NCBI GenBank assembly: GCA_034440155.1
Contig: JAWXBN010000045.1
Coordinates: forward strand, 1 to 36,047
Origin: Verrucomicrobiota bacterium
Lineage (GTDB): Bacteria; Verrucomicrobiota; Verrucomicrobiia; JAWXBN01
Direction of reading: 5' to 3'
DNA length: 36,047 bases
This document shows, piece by piece, positions 1 through 8,860 of this stretch (positions are counted from its first letter, which is position 1; each line of letters opens with the position of its first letter). The notes beneath the pieces are model-generated. The model was not told where the DNA came from and did no database searches. It worked only from the letters and a program-made list of their open reading frames with translations. A program made the position numbers and the translations under genes.

Positions 1-63
1 GCCAGACACCGGATCTGCCCCCAGGTTTACAAGGTGCACCGGCTGGCGCATAACTCTGCGTAA
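1..63 (+). other. possible 3' end of an upstream plus-strand gene
   Basis: The first bases are open on the plus strand from the window edge. One frame stops at 51-53 and ends in a Pro/Gly-rich tail (QTPDLPPGLQGAPAGA); another stops at 61-63. Either could be the C-terminus of a gene that starts outside the window. The third frame runs into the gene at 71, so an upstream start for that gene cannot be excluded either. Nothing else can be said from so short a piece. Confidence 0.25.
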
Positions 64-70
64 AGAACAA

Positions 71-424
71 ATGAAATTCATCCGGATTCAGCAAAATGCA
101 ACGACTGAACTTGTGGTCAACCTTGATCATATTTCAGTCGTTCAAATCACCTCGACTCACGCTTATATTTCGATTATCCATCAGGCAGACAAGATGATGA
201 TTTCGGCAGCGGAATGGGAACGGATATCCATCTATTTTACCCCAAAACAATTTCCCCGTGTGACTGAAACAGCGCAAACACTTTATCTGGTCAACCTCGA
301 AAATGTGACCCATATCAATATCACATCAAGTTTTAGTTATCTCTATGTCCGTGGTTTTCAAGACAAGATCATGCTCAAGCCTGAAGTATGGGCTGACATG
401 TCTATCCTTTTCCCTGCCCAATAA
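71..424 (+). CDS. small protein of two 58-residue tandem repeats, function unknown
   Basis: This 117-residue protein is not one I recognise. It consists of two copies of one unit that align without gaps at an offset of exactly 58 residues: VNL 16-18 with 74-76, ITS 26-28 with 84-86, DK 40-41 with 98-99, W49 with W107, and SI..F 53-56 with 111-114. Each unit looks like alternating beta strands followed by a short EW/VW helix. I see no signal peptide, membrane segment or cysteine, so it is probably cytoplasmic. The ATG at 71 has only a weak A-rich leader. It converges on pyruvate kinase with 3 nt between the stop codons. It could be a duplicated small beta domain, but no function is proposed. 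Confidence 0.7.
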   Translation: MKFIRIQQNATTELVVNLDHISVVQITSTHAYISIIHQADKMMISAAEWERISIYFTPKQFPRVTETAQTLYLVNLENVTHINITSSFSYLYVRGFQDKIMLKPEVWADMSILFPAQ

Positions 425-427
425 ATC

Positions 428-1879
428 TTACTGGATCAACCGGACTTCGACGGAGTTAACACTCCTGCGAGGAACTGAACGGTCAATCACATTATTTGTC
501 TGAAACTCAGTTACCGCAACAATGACACTACCCGGCAATAAAAAGTCCTTCTCCAAAAGCATTCTTTCCGCCCGCTGGATATTGATTTCGGAATCCTCCT
601 CGAAACTCAGGACAAAAGGATAAACAGCACGGCAGAGTGTGAGTTTTTGGGCGATTTCTTTTTGTTCGGTAAAAGCATAAATCGGCGACCAGCCTGGCCT
701 GAATGAAGCTGCCATGGAGGCCATATAACCCGTTTTTGTGAATAGAAGAATTGCCGAGGCACGGATATGATCTGCCAGTAATACCGCCGAGCGGACGAAT
801 TTCTCGAGGCTTCCCTCGAGCTCGACCGAGCTAATATGGTCTGTTCCCCCACTCCGCTCTGTTCTACGGGATATGCGGTCAAGCACATCCACACATGAAA
901 CCGGATACTTTCCGACAGAGCTCTCCCCCGATAACATCACGGCATCTACTCGCTCAAAAACGGCATTAGCCACATCGGTAATTTCAGCCCGTGTGGGATA
1001 AGGATTCTCGATCATACTTTCAAGCATGTGCGTGGCGACAATAACAGGTTTAAAGTATTGCAGGCACGTCTTGACGATTTTACGTTGGATAATCGGGAGT
1101 TCTTCCAATAAGCATTCGATTCCCAAATCACCACGGGCTACCATAACCGCATCTGCCTCAGAAATGATTTCGTGCAAGTTGCGCACAGACTCCTGATCTT
1201 CAAATTTCGCCACAATACGGGGTGATTTTCCGAATTTTTGACATAGGGCACGAAGTTGTTTAATATCACCGGCTTCACGGCAGAATGAGAGTGCGACGTA
1301 ATCCACATCCAACTCGCAACCTAACTCCACATCACTAATATCTTTTTCGGTCAACGCAGGGAGGTTTACCCTCACCCCGGGTAAGTTAATGTGTCTGCGG
1401 CTGCCCATGACACCTTCCGTCAAAACCTTACAACGCAGTGAGTTGTGTGATTTCTCAAGGACTTCCATTCTTAAAACTCCATTATCAACAATAACCTCAT
1501 CCCCCACATGTAAGTCATTAATCAATCCATCATAATTCACATCAACACTATTATTCTCGGCACTTTTATAGCCCAAAACGGTAAAGGTAAACTCATCACC
1601 AGGTTTTAAATTGAGTTTAGTGGGAAGCTCACCGGTACGGATAGCCGGCCCTTGTGTATCCAACAGTATCCCGATTTGTTTTTGTTCTTCAAAAGCTATT
1701 TTCCGGATCAATGGGACAATTCGCCGGATCGTCTCATGTCTGGCATGCGACATATTTAACCTGAAAATATTCACTCCTGTCTTAATCAATTGTGTGATTA
1801 ATTCTTCACTTTCCGTAGCCGGACCAAGAGTTACGATGATTTTTGTTTTTCTCACGGGATAAGCTTTAGGCAACTTCAT
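428..1879 (-). CDS. pyk: pyruvate kinase
   Basis: Catalyses phosphoenolpyruvate + ADP to pyruvate + ATP, the last step of glycolysis, in the cytoplasm. The 483 residues match the usual bacterial length of about 470-480. Visible family motifs in order are KTKIIVTLGPATES near the N-terminus, RLNMSHA (about 40-46), DTQGPAIRTGE (about 74-84), the active-site lysine context VAKFEDQE, the metal/substrate loop VMVARGDLGIE, ATHMLESM and DAVMLSGESSVGKYPV. In the active-site lysine context KFE replaces the more usual KIE, a conservative change. ATG start at 1879. The upstream 112-nt AT-rich gap is shared divergently with the pilus-type operon, so the two probably have separate promoters there. It appears to be a single-gene unit converging on the small repeat protein. 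Confidence 0.96.
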   Translation of the reverse strand: MKLPKAYPVRKTKIIVTLGPATESEELITQLIKTGVNIFRLNMSHARHETIRRIVPLIRKIAFEEQKQIGILLDTQGPAIRTGELPTKLNLKPGDEFTFTVLGYKSAENNSVDVNYDGLINDLHVGDEVIVDNGVLRMEVLEKSHNSLRCKVLTEGVMGSRRHINLPGVRVNLPALTEKDISDVELGCELDVDYVALSFCREAGDIKQLRALCQKFGKSPRIVAKFEDQESVRNLHEIISEADAVMVARGDLGIECLLEELPIIQRKIVKTCLQYFKPVIVATHMLESMIENPYPTRAEITDVANAVFERVDAVMLSGESSVGKYPVSCVDVLDRISRRTERSGGTDHISSVELEGSLEKFVRSAVLLADHIRASAILLFTKTGYMASMAASFRPGWSPIYAFTEQKEIAQKLTLCRAVYPFVLSFEEDSEINIQRAERMLLEKDFLLPGSVIVAVTEFQTNNVIDRSVPRRSVNSVEVRLIQ

Positions 1880-1991
1880 GCGAGTTGGACAGGAACAATT
1901 CAGAAAAATAATTAAAAAAAACGATGAAACCGGATAAAATTGATGTTCAATCTTGTAATTTCAAAAAACTTTGACAATTATAAGAAAAGTT

Positions 1992-2906
1992 ATGCCTGAA
2001 GGAAAAGAGGATATCGCACAGCTCATGTCGACGATTGAAATGTTTGAGGTTATTTCTCAAACAAATCCTGATGATTACCAATCATTAGAAATCCTCAAAG
2101 AAGCTTATGTCAAGGTAGGACGGGAGTCGGATGCCATCCGTATTTCGAGGCAAATTGCTGATGCTTTTGTCAGAATGGGGCAGATATCCTCAGCTATCCT
2201 TGAATATGAAGGAATCCTTCAAAAGCAGCCAGATAATGTCGAGGTTTTGATGGCCTTGGGTGAGCTGGAAGAAAAACTCGTTGGGATGACAGCAAAAAAG
2301 ACAGTAGCACCCACAGCTCAAGTCCCCACTAGTGATGGTAAAACCGCTGATGCCACTGCCGAAGCTGTCCAAGAGGAAGAACATGTCGTAGCCAGCCTCA
2401 TTGAAACCAGCCATACCAAGACAAATAAACGTGCCAAGCTCGATCTTTCGGGTGATCCGAATGAACCTTTTATTAAATATCTCGCAAAACTCGGCACACT
2501 CAAGGAGGAGCAGGCACAAAGGGTGTCTGACATCACCAAAAACCGCATCCCGAAATCAAATAATGACCTTGGTGTATCACTTATTCAGGTTTTAAATGAT
2601 GAAAAAATCATCGGGCACGATGATTTATTGAATGTCTTGGTCGACCGTACCCACTTGGGTTATGTCCCTATTGGGGAATATGATATTGACCGTTCAATCG
2701 TCAAAATGCTCCCTCCTGAAATTACCTTAAACCGTTTGATCCTGCCCTTTGACCAACTGAGCCGCACCCTGATGGTAGCTTTGGTTAATCCTTTTGATGA
2801 AATCGGCAGACAATCTGTCCAGCAATCCCTTGAATACAATATCCACTGGTATCTCGCTTCCCCTGAGGCGATCATAAAAACCCTGAAATTCGTTTATAAA
2901 CTCTAA
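1992..2906 (+). CDS. TPR and MshEN-domain protein without ATPase domain
   Basis: The first ~110 residues are TPR-like helices (NPDDYQSLEILKEAYVKVG and MGQISSAILEYEGILQKQP). A charged Ala/Thr linker follows, then a C-terminal domain of about 140 residues resembling the GspE/MshE N-terminal (MshEN) domain (LGVSLIQVL..EKII, LPFDQLSRTLMVALVNPFD). There is no Walker motif, so it is not itself an ATPase. It is followed after 5 nt by a full PilB/GspE protein with the same kind of N-terminal domain, suggesting that the two proteins bind a common partner or ligand. I chose ATG 1992 over an in-frame TTG at 1971. TPR domains are usually protein-protein adaptors; a role as adaptor for the assembly ATPase is inference. 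Some MshEN domains bind c-di-GMP, but the binding motif here is not clear enough to claim it. Confidence 0.75.
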   Translation: MPEGKEDIAQLMSTIEMFEVISQTNPDDYQSLEILKEAYVKVGRESDAIRISRQIADAFVRMGQISSAILEYEGILQKQPDNVEVLMALGELEEKLVGMTAKKTVAPTAQVPTSDGKTADATAEAVQEEEHVVASLIETSHTKTNKRAKLDLSGDPNEPFIKYLAKLGTLKEEQAQRVSDITKNRIPKSNNDLGVSLIQVLNDEKIIGHDDLLNVLVDRTHLGYVPIGEYDIDRSIVKMLPPEITLNRLILPFDQLSRTLMVALVNPFDEIGRQSVQQSLEYNIHWYLASPEAIIKTLKFVYKL

Positions 2907-2911
2907 TTCCT

Positions 2912-4645
2912 ATGGCTGCAAAAAGTTTTGGTGACCGGATTGCTGATGTCCTCATTGAGGACGGGTTGCTCATGTATGAACAGATTGAGGAGGTCCGTGA
3001 ACAACAAAAACAATCTGGAGGCCAACTTCTCAAACTCCTCATTGAAAAAAAATATGTCACTGAAGAAGACATGATGATCAGTATGGGGAGATGTTTGGAT
3101 ACACCTCCCCTTAATGTCAGTAAAATCCGTGTCCCAGATGACATCAAAGCCCTTGTTCCCACCGATTTGGCTAAAAACTACAAACTTATTCCTGTGGCTC
3201 GACTGGGGAATAAGCTTTTTGTGGCTATGGCCGACCCTCTTAATGTCCTTGCCATAGACGATCTGCGCAGTATCACGAAAATGGAAATTTTCCCCATGAT
3301 CGCCACCCAAAAGGCGGTCACGGACGCCCTGAGCGGAATAAGTGGTGGTAGTGGTGGCTCCCTCAGCATGGATGAACTCGCTGACGAAGAGGCTCATGAC
3401 GCGCTTACTGACGTCGAGATGGTGTCAGAAAAGACAGATAATACAGATTTGGATCGGTCACTGTCTTCCACACAAGAGGCTCCTGTTATTAAAATGGTAA
3501 ATTTAATGTTGGTTCAAGCCATTCAAGAGGGGGCCAGTGATATCCATCTTGAGCCTTATGAAAAGAAAATGGTGCTCCGTTACCGCGTAGATGGAGCCTG
3601 CTCCGAATATAAAGCACCACCAAAGTCCCTATCGAATGCGGTTTGCTCCCGTATTAAAATCCTGTCAAATCTTGATATCGCCGAAAGACGCCTCCCTCAG
3701 GACGGACGTATGAGGATCAAGGTCGGCGGTAAGGACTTTGATTTGCGCGTAAGTATCCTGCCCATGCTTTACGGTGAAAAAATATGTATGCGCGTCATCG
3801 ATAAGAATAATTTGTCTGCTAGTATTGACAAAATAGGATTGGATGAGGCGACATTAAAACGTTTTATGCGTGCGGTGGATGCGCCCCATGGATTGATCCT
3901 GGTTACCGGACCTACGGGCTCAGGTAAAACCACCACGCTTTATTCAGTCTTGCAGGAACTTAACAAACCCCAGTACAATATTACGACCGTTGAAGATCCC
4001 GTGGAATTCAATGTGCCCGGAATCAACCAATGCGCTGTCCGCTCCGATATCGGACTCACCTTCGCAGCGGCACTTCGTTCAATCTTACGTCAAGACCCTG
4101 ATATTGTCATGATCGGTGAGATTCGTGACGGTGAAACTGCCGATATTGCTGTCAAAGCCGCGCTAACAGGCCACCAAGTTCTCAGCACTCTCCATACAAA
4201 TGATGCAGCAGGAGCTATCGCCCGCTTGGACGATATGGGTATTGCCCCATTCTTAATTTCTTCATCAGTGATCCTTACTTGTGCTCAACGCCTTGTCCGC
4301 CGTATTTGCTCTCATTGTAAGGAAGAAGTGGAAGCCCCGACAGTGGATGCCCTTGAAAAAATTGATTTAACCGCAGAGGATATCGAGGGGGTGACTTTCT
4401 TTGGAGGCCGTGGATGTGACCGCTGTAAAGGAAAGGGTTACGCAGGGCGTTTAGCGGTTTTGGAAGTTCTTGAAATGTCCGAGCGTATCCGTAAAATGGT
4501 CATTAAGCGGGCGAATTCTAACGAAATCAAAAAGGTAGCTGTCGAAGAAGGGATGAAAACCCTTCGTATGGCCGGATTTGACAAGGTCAAAGAAGGTCTT
4601 ACGACCCTTGCAGAAGTGGCTGCAGCAACATCAGAAGATCATTAG
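2912..4645 (+). CDS. PilB/GspE-family assembly ATPase
   Basis: Hexameric secretion ATPase that would power type IV pilus extension or type II secretion from the cytoplasmic face of the inner membrane. The N-terminal ~150 residues form an MshEN domain. The ATPase core shows Walker A GPTGSGKTTT (about 333-342), the Asp box TTVEDPVEF (about 357), Walker B DPDIVMIGEIRD (about 395-406) and the His box STLHTNDA (about 424). Four cysteines in two CxxC pairs (C466/C469 and C502/C505) form the zinc site typical of PilB and GspE. The 577 residues fit the family. The gene lies in an operon with MglA- and roadblock-type proteins and not with gsp genes, which favours a pilus or polarity role. Pilus structural genes are not in the window, so PilB versus GspE stays open. 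Confidence 0.93.
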   Translation: MAAKSFGDRIADVLIEDGLLMYEQIEEVREQQKQSGGQLLKLLIEKKYVTEEDMMISMGRCLDTPPLNVSKIRVPDDIKALVPTDLAKNYKLIPVARLGNKLFVAMADPLNVLAIDDLRSITKMEIFPMIATQKAVTDALSGISGGSGGSLSMDELADEEAHDALTDVEMVSEKTDNTDLDRSLSSTQEAPVIKMVNLMLVQAIQEGASDIHLEPYEKKMVLRYRVDGACSEYKAPPKSLSNAVCSRIKILSNLDIAERRLPQDGRMRIKVGGKDFDLRVSILPMLYGEKICMRVIDKNNLSASIDKIGLDEATLKRFMRAVDAPHGLILVTGPTGSGKTTTLYSVLQELNKPQYNITTVEDPVEFNVPGINQCAVRSDIGLTFAAALRSILRQDPDIVMIGEIRDGETADIAVKAALTGHQVLSTLHTNDAAGAIARLDDMGIAPFLISSSVILTCAQRLVRRICSHCKEEVEAPTVDALEKIDLTAEDIEGVTFFGGRGCDRCKGKGYAGRLAVLEVLEMSERIRKMVIKRANSNEIKKVAVEEGMKTLRMAGFDKVKEGLTTLAEVAAATSEDH

Positions 4646-4692
4646 AGAGCAGTTCTTTACATTTTTAAATAAAAACATATAATAAAAAAATT

Positions 4693-6678
4693 ATGGCATT
4701 CTCATTTTTCAAGAAAAAAAATAAAGATGACGATCAACAAGTAGAGTCTGGTCCACAGATTGTTATCCCTCCGGCCGCTCTTCCAAATGCAAAAAATGCA
4801 GCAGAAGGGGCATCCGCAACATCAGATCTAAGTAAACCTTCATTAGGTATGCCAGTTCCGAAAGTTCCGCCTGCACCTGCTACCGCCAGCCTGAGTAAAC
4901 CTACACTGAGGGCCGCCACATTACCGCCTCCTCCTCCTGGTGCACCCGCATCATTACAACCTCCACCCTCTCTTGAAAATAAGATATTGACACCTCCCAG
5001 CATAGGATCGGTCCCCCCATCTTCAGCCACAAAAAAACTGCCTTTACCTAAAATCAACTTGGGAGCACCGATGTCGGCTCCCCCTTCAGCGCCTAGGCAA
5101 CAAATACCTCAGGTCGCACCAGGCGATTTGAGTGGAGCCAGACTGCCCATGCCATCTCTCTCTGACCCCAAGACACTGGGCTCATCTGTTCCTCTCATTA
5201 AAAAACCAAATCAAACCATGTCCCTACCAGGCATGTTAGGAGCAAAAACATCAGCTCCAGTACCTAGTGGTCCACCCCCTGCTATTATTCCCAGCGTCCA
5301 GAGCGTGGAGATTCCTCTCTCAGTAATCGCAAAAGCAATTCCTGAAGACATGGTAAATCCTTCCGAAATCAATAGCTCAGGACATTTTGTCTACGATGCA
5401 AAAAAAATGATTGAGCAATTATCACTTGGTAAGGTGACTCTCTCTTTGGGTGAAATCGCGCAAGTCGCACCCCATTTACTTCTGGATCCGACACAGCATC
5501 ATGATCAGATTATTAATTTACCTCTTGGAGAGATCGTTAAAATCGCTCCAAAGGGATTACTCCAAAAACGGGCCGATCAGATTGAGGAAAAAATGGAAGG
5601 GGTTAATATTCCCACTCCATTCAGCGAAATAGCCAAAAAGGATGCTCTAAAAGCTGCAACACCTGCTCCAGCAGTCACTCCGCCGGCACCCTCTCAATTA
5701 TCTGCAACTCCCCCTGCCGCTCCTCAACCACCCTCTGCAGCACCTGTTCCTACCCTCGGGCAGAAAGTGGAACCGAAACCATTTGCTCCTCCAATTCCAA
5801 GGACAGCACCTATTTCACATTCTACCCCATCCACTGGACCAATCGTAAAAACAGGGCCTCAACCCCTTCCGGCGATTCCGATCTCTACTATCATGTTGAA
5901 TAGACCGGGATCAAGTAAACCTACTATTCCTATCGCGCCCGCAACCACTCCAATCAGCAAAAGTATTCTCACTCCCTCACAAAGGGGAGTTCAGGCACCA
6001 AACTTGCTGAATAGAATATCCCCCTCTAGCCTAGGAGCTCAACTCTCTGCACCAGCCAAATCACTCTTACCTTCACCTCCTAAAAAGACAGAGTTCCCCG
6101 AAGCAACTAAAACGATTACACCCCCGGTAAACCCACAGGTTTCAGTCCCTGTGCTGACACAACCGGCACCGCAAGCCCAACCGCCTGTGCAGGAAACAAC
6201 ACAGGAAACAACACAGGAACCCACAGTTTCCGAACCAAAGCAAGAACAGGCACCAGCTACGCCCACAGCACTTGAGTTAACTCCCGGCCTTTTAAACCTA
6301 ATGAAAAAAGCTGGGATTACTGAAACCGGAACAATAGGGGTACACCAACTCATTAAGAGTATTTCAGGAATAGACAGTTGCCTGATTTCATCTGTTTCCG
6401 GAAATATTCTCCTCGAAACAGATCCACTCCCATCCAATCAGGCAGTCGCTCAAAATTTTGCAGCAACCTACGTAAACAAAGTTCTCCGCCATGCAGAACC
6501 TCTTCATCTGGCCCCAATTAAAAAAATAACCATAAGGACAGGTGGAAATAAAAATATCAGTATCTTTAGAGCTCAAAATATTGTAATGATTGCAGAACAC
6601 CATACAAACCACCTTTGTCGTAAGTCATCGACTTTATTAAATGATATTGTTGGTGAACTGGTGAATTCAGTATCCTAA
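4693..6678 (+). CDS. proline-rich scaffold protein with PLxEI repeats and C-terminal roadblock-like domain
   Basis: A 661-residue protein. It starts with FSFFKKKNKDDDQQ and then has a long Pro/Ala/Ser-rich, probably disordered region. A central block at about 204-317 repeats a short hydrophobic motif four times: IPLSVIAKAIP, LSLGEIAQVAP, LPLGEIVKIAP and PFSEIAKK. A second disordered proline-rich stretch leads to a globular C-terminal domain (about 525-661) whose alternating strands and helices resemble Roadblock/LC7 (MglB-like) domains. It sits between the PilB-like ATPase and mglA, so it may tether the GTPase/roadblock pair to the pilus machinery; that is inference. A 12-nt tandem duplication encodes QETTQETTQE near residue 500. 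Low-complexity composition makes the roadblock call the only recognisable fold; I hold it at moderate confidence. Confidence 0.72.
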   Translation: MAFSFFKKKNKDDDQQVESGPQIVIPPAALPNAKNAAEGASATSDLSKPSLGMPVPKVPPAPATASLSKPTLRAATLPPPPPGAPASLQPPPSLENKILTPPSIGSVPPSSATKKLPLPKINLGAPMSAPPSAPRQQIPQVAPGDLSGARLPMPSLSDPKTLGSSVPLIKKPNQTMSLPGMLGAKTSAPVPSGPPPAIIPSVQSVEIPLSVIAKAIPEDMVNPSEINSSGHFVYDAKKMIEQLSLGKVTLSLGEIAQVAPHLLLDPTQHHDQIINLPLGEIVKIAPKGLLQKRADQIEEKMEGVNIPTPFSEIAKKDALKAATPAPAVTPPAPSQLSATPPAAPQPPSAAPVPTLGQKVEPKPFAPPIPRTAPISHSTPSTGPIVKTGPQPLPAIPISTIMLNRPGSSKPTIPIAPATTPISKSILTPSQRGVQAPNLLNRISPSSLGAQLSAPAKSLLPSPPKKTEFPEATKTITPPVNPQVSVPVLTQPAPQAQPPVQETTQETTQEPTVSEPKQEQAPATPTALELTPGLLNLMKKAGITETGTIGVHQLIKSISGIDSCLISSVSGNILLETDPLPSNQAVAQNFAATYVNKVLRHAEPLHLAPIKKITIRTGGNKNISIFRAQNIVMIAEHHTNHLCRKSSTLLNDIVGELVNSVS

Positions 6679-6696
6679 ATTCCAGGAGAAGTTAAA

Positions 6697-7329
6697 ATGT
6701 CGATTATTAATTACGCGACAAAAGAAATACAATTTAAGATCGTGTATTATGGTCCTGCCCTGTGTGGTAAGACCACAAATCTTGCTTATATCCACTCTCA
6801 AATACAGCCTGAGAATAAAGGTGATTTGGTATCATTGGCCACAGCAGCGGATCGCACCCTATTTTTTGACTTTCTCCCGTTACAGGCTGTTGTCATCAAA
6901 GGATTTAAAACAAAATTCCAACTTTACACAGTGCCAGGACAAGTTATTTATAACGCTACACGCCAATTAGTCTTAAGAAGTGTGGACGGGGTGATATTTG
7001 TCGCAGACTCACAGTGGGATAAAATGGAAGAAAACGTGGAAGCACTCGGCAATCTCAGGGAGAACCTCACAAAACAAAATATGAATATGGACGATATTCC
7101 CGCTGTTATCCAATTTAATAAACGAGATCTACCTGATGTGGCACCTGTTGATTATATGGATTTCCTTTTGAATAATGCAGCTAAAAAGGTGCAAACATTC
7201 GAGGTTATCTCCACCACGGGGCAAAATGTGTTTATGGCTTTGAATACCGTTGCCCAGCTTCTCCTTTATAAATTCACCAAAGAAAATGCGGGCGGCTCAT
7301 CCCAACCTGCTGAAGTCAAAGTCGTTTAA
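6697..7329 (+). CDS. mglA: MglA-type small Ras-like GTPase
   Basis: Cytoplasmic GTPase switch; in Myxococcus the MglA family sets front-rear polarity of pili and gliding machinery. In 210 residues the expected motifs are all present: P-loop GPALCGKTT (19-27), the DRT loop at 52-54 with R53, the MglA-specific TVPGQ (78-82) with Q82, and NKRD (141-144). R53 and Q82 sit at the positions known in MglA structures as the intrinsic arginine finger and catalytic glutamine, so it should be GTPase-competent when helped by MglB. The start is supported by a good Shine-Dalgarno AGGAG at 6684-6688, 8 nt before the ATG. It lies in an operon between the roadblock scaffold and the MglB-like protein. Confidence 0.93.
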   Translation: MSIINYATKEIQFKIVYYGPALCGKTTNLAYIHSQIQPENKGDLVSLATAADRTLFFDFLPLQAVVIKGFKTKFQLYTVPGQVIYNATRQLVLRSVDGVIFVADSQWDKMEENVEALGNLRENLTKQNMNMDDIPAVIQFNKRDLPDVAPVDYMDFLLNNAAKKVQTFEVISTTGQNVFMALNTVAQLLLYKFTKENAGGSSQPAEVKVV

Positions 7330-7340
7330 CTTTTTTTTAT

Positions 7341-7808
7341 ATGCAACCAATTCCCATCCTTACAATCGAAGACGTAAATCAAATCGACCACGTACTGTCC
7401 AATTTTCTTCAGAAATCTGAAACGCAGTTGGCTGTAGTGATTGACCGTGGGGGAAATATTATTTCTCAACAAGGTAATATTACCATTATGGATACGACCG
7501 TAGTAGCTGCGTTAGCTGCTGGATCTTTTGCCGCCACAATGGAGTTAGCCCGACGTATTGGGGAAATGGAATTCAACGCTCTTTATCATCAAGGTAAAGG
7601 TGCCCACTTATTCATTTATTCTGTCGATGAAAATACAATTATTGTCACTGTATTTAATGACCAGACCACTATTGGACTTGTTCGTTTTTATGCCGAATCA
7701 GCCGCGACTGACCTTGGTGAGCTCTTGAACAAATTACGACAAAAGAATGTTTCTGAAAGATTTGAACTGACTACGAAAGACATTGAGCAAGCTGGTAAAC
7801 TCTTTTAA
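7341..7808 (+). CDS. mglB: MglB-like Roadblock/LC7 domain protein
   Basis: A 155-residue protein with a single roadblock/LC7 domain over about 10-130 (helix, then ETQLAVVIDRGGNIISQQG, helix AALAAGSFAATMELARRIG, then strands ending TIIVTVFNDQTTIGLVRFY). MglB homologues form dimers that act as GTPase-activating partners of MglA, and immediate downstream position to mglA fits that pairing. The C-terminal tail after ~135 is helical and charged, like the MglB C-terminal helix. Its stop codon overlaps the start of the next gene by 1 nt (TAATG), so translation of the ABC importer genes is probably coupled to it. The paralogous domain in the proline-rich protein two genes upstream may compete or co-assemble; this is inference. 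Confidence 0.85.
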   Translation: MQPIPILTIEDVNQIDHVLSNFLQKSETQLAVVIDRGGNIISQQGNITIMDTTVVAALAAGSFAATMELARRIGEMEFNALYHQGKGAHLFIYSVDENTIIVTVFNDQTTIGLVRFYAESAATDLGELLNKLRQKNVSERFELTTKDIEQAGKLF

Positions 7809-8860
7809 TGCACCTTTCCTACCTGAAAAATAGTACCGGAGCCGCCATTTTGACGGCTCTTTTTTCTGCCCTACTCATCCTCACGATGCCCACATTCATC
7901 CAAAAGATTCTCGATCGCGAAAGTGAATATCAACCAGTAAAAGTACAAGGTGAGGGCTATCCACTCCTTATCAGCGATAGCCTTGGACATTCCACAATAA
8001 TAAAAAAAGCCCCAAAGAGGATTATCAGCCTGACCCCCAGCCTGACGGAGACACTCTGTAAAATCAATGCGACGGAAGATCTACTGGCTGTGACATCCTT
8101 CTGTAAAAAATCAAATCCCCAATTCAAAAAAGTGCTTGAAGGGAAAATTGAAATCGTCAATGGGATCAATCCCAGTGCCGAGCAAATTGCAGAGATGGAC
8201 CCCGACCTGATCCTCACGGTGTCAAACTCCTCCCCCGAATTTGTCTCTAATATCCGTAAATTAGGAGTGCCCGTCATTGTCTTTGGGAATGAGTCACTTG
8301 AAACAGTGCTCGGATTTATTCCGGTTTTAGGCCAAATAACGGGCCATAGAAGTGAATCTCTCACGCTTCTGGAAACCCTAACAAAACGCTTAACAGATAT
8401 TGATACTCACGTCTCCCATATCCCCTATACCAACAGGCCTTCGGCCCTGATTATGTTCGACCTCAGTGGGGGTGGTGCGGGGGGGGAGAGTTCATTCATG
8501 GGAGATATTTTGGAAAGGGCCGGAGGAAGGAATCTCGCCATTGAGACGGGATCACGATGGCCAACCGTATCCACCGAATGGATGATGGAGAAGGATCCGT
8601 CCCATATCTTCCTTGATGACTACCGTGAAGGAGATGAGCTCGGGAAAGCCGTTCTTGTCTTAAAGGAAGAGGTCGCCAAACACCCCATTTTCGGCAAGCT
8701 CTCTTCTGTGGAAAATGACCGCCTACATATTATCGGTAATAACCTGATCGTCATACCCGGTCCCCGTACCGTTGATGCCGTGGAGATACTACACTCCCTT
8801 TTATATCCCGATTTTGTAAAAAACATCCCTGAGCAATCCCCCCATGAACAATCCCTATGA
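7808..8860 (+). CDS. ABC importer substrate-binding protein, BtuF-like
   Basis: Periplasmic binding component of a class of importers for cobalamin, haem or siderophores. A hydrophobic segment at about residues 12-31 is a signal peptide or membrane anchor; no lipobox cysteine is visible. The body shows the helical-backbone metal/cofactor receptor style: PKRIISLTPSLTETL, AEQIAEMDPDLILT and GVPVIVFGNESLETVLG. The 350 residues slightly exceed typical BtuF (about 270-300) because of the N- and C-terminal extensions. It overlaps the MglB stop by 1 nt and overlaps the downstream ATPase gene by 17 nt. Cobalamin is the preferred substrate because an adenosyltransferase gene abuts the operon end, but haem or iron chelates cannot be excluded by sequence. 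Confidence 0.85.
   Translation: MHLSYLKNSTGAAILTALFSALLILTMPTFIQKILDRESEYQPVKVQGEGYPLLISDSLGHSTIIKKAPKRIISLTPSLTETLCKINATEDLLAVTSFCKKSNPQFKKVLEGKIEIVNGINPSAEQIAEMDPDLILTVSNSSPEFVSNIRKLGVPVIVFGNESLETVLGFIPVLGQITGHRSESLTLLETLTKRLTDIDTHVSHIPYTNRPSALIMFDLSGGGAGGESSFMGDILERAGGRNLAIETGSRWPTVSTEWMMEKDPSHIFLDDYREGDELGKAVLVLKEEVAKHPIFGKLSSVENDRLHIIGNNLIVIPGPRTVDAVEILHSLLYPDFVKNIPEQSPHEQSL

Noticed and set aside
1971-1991. Upstream TTG start for the TPR-MshEN gene
   Set aside because: The in-frame ATG at 1992 begins a typical sequence; the extra seven residues (MTIIRKV) and the TTGACA-like bases look like leader DNA.
4734-5057. Minus-strand Gly-rich reading frame opposite the proline-rich gene
   Set aside because: It is the complement of proline codons in a clear plus-strand gene; it has no start signal and its glycine runs mirror the Pro/Ala runs.
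7330-8843. Cobalamin riboswitch before the importer genes
   Set aside because: The genes overlap or lie within a few nucleotides of each other, so there is no room for a leader RNA.
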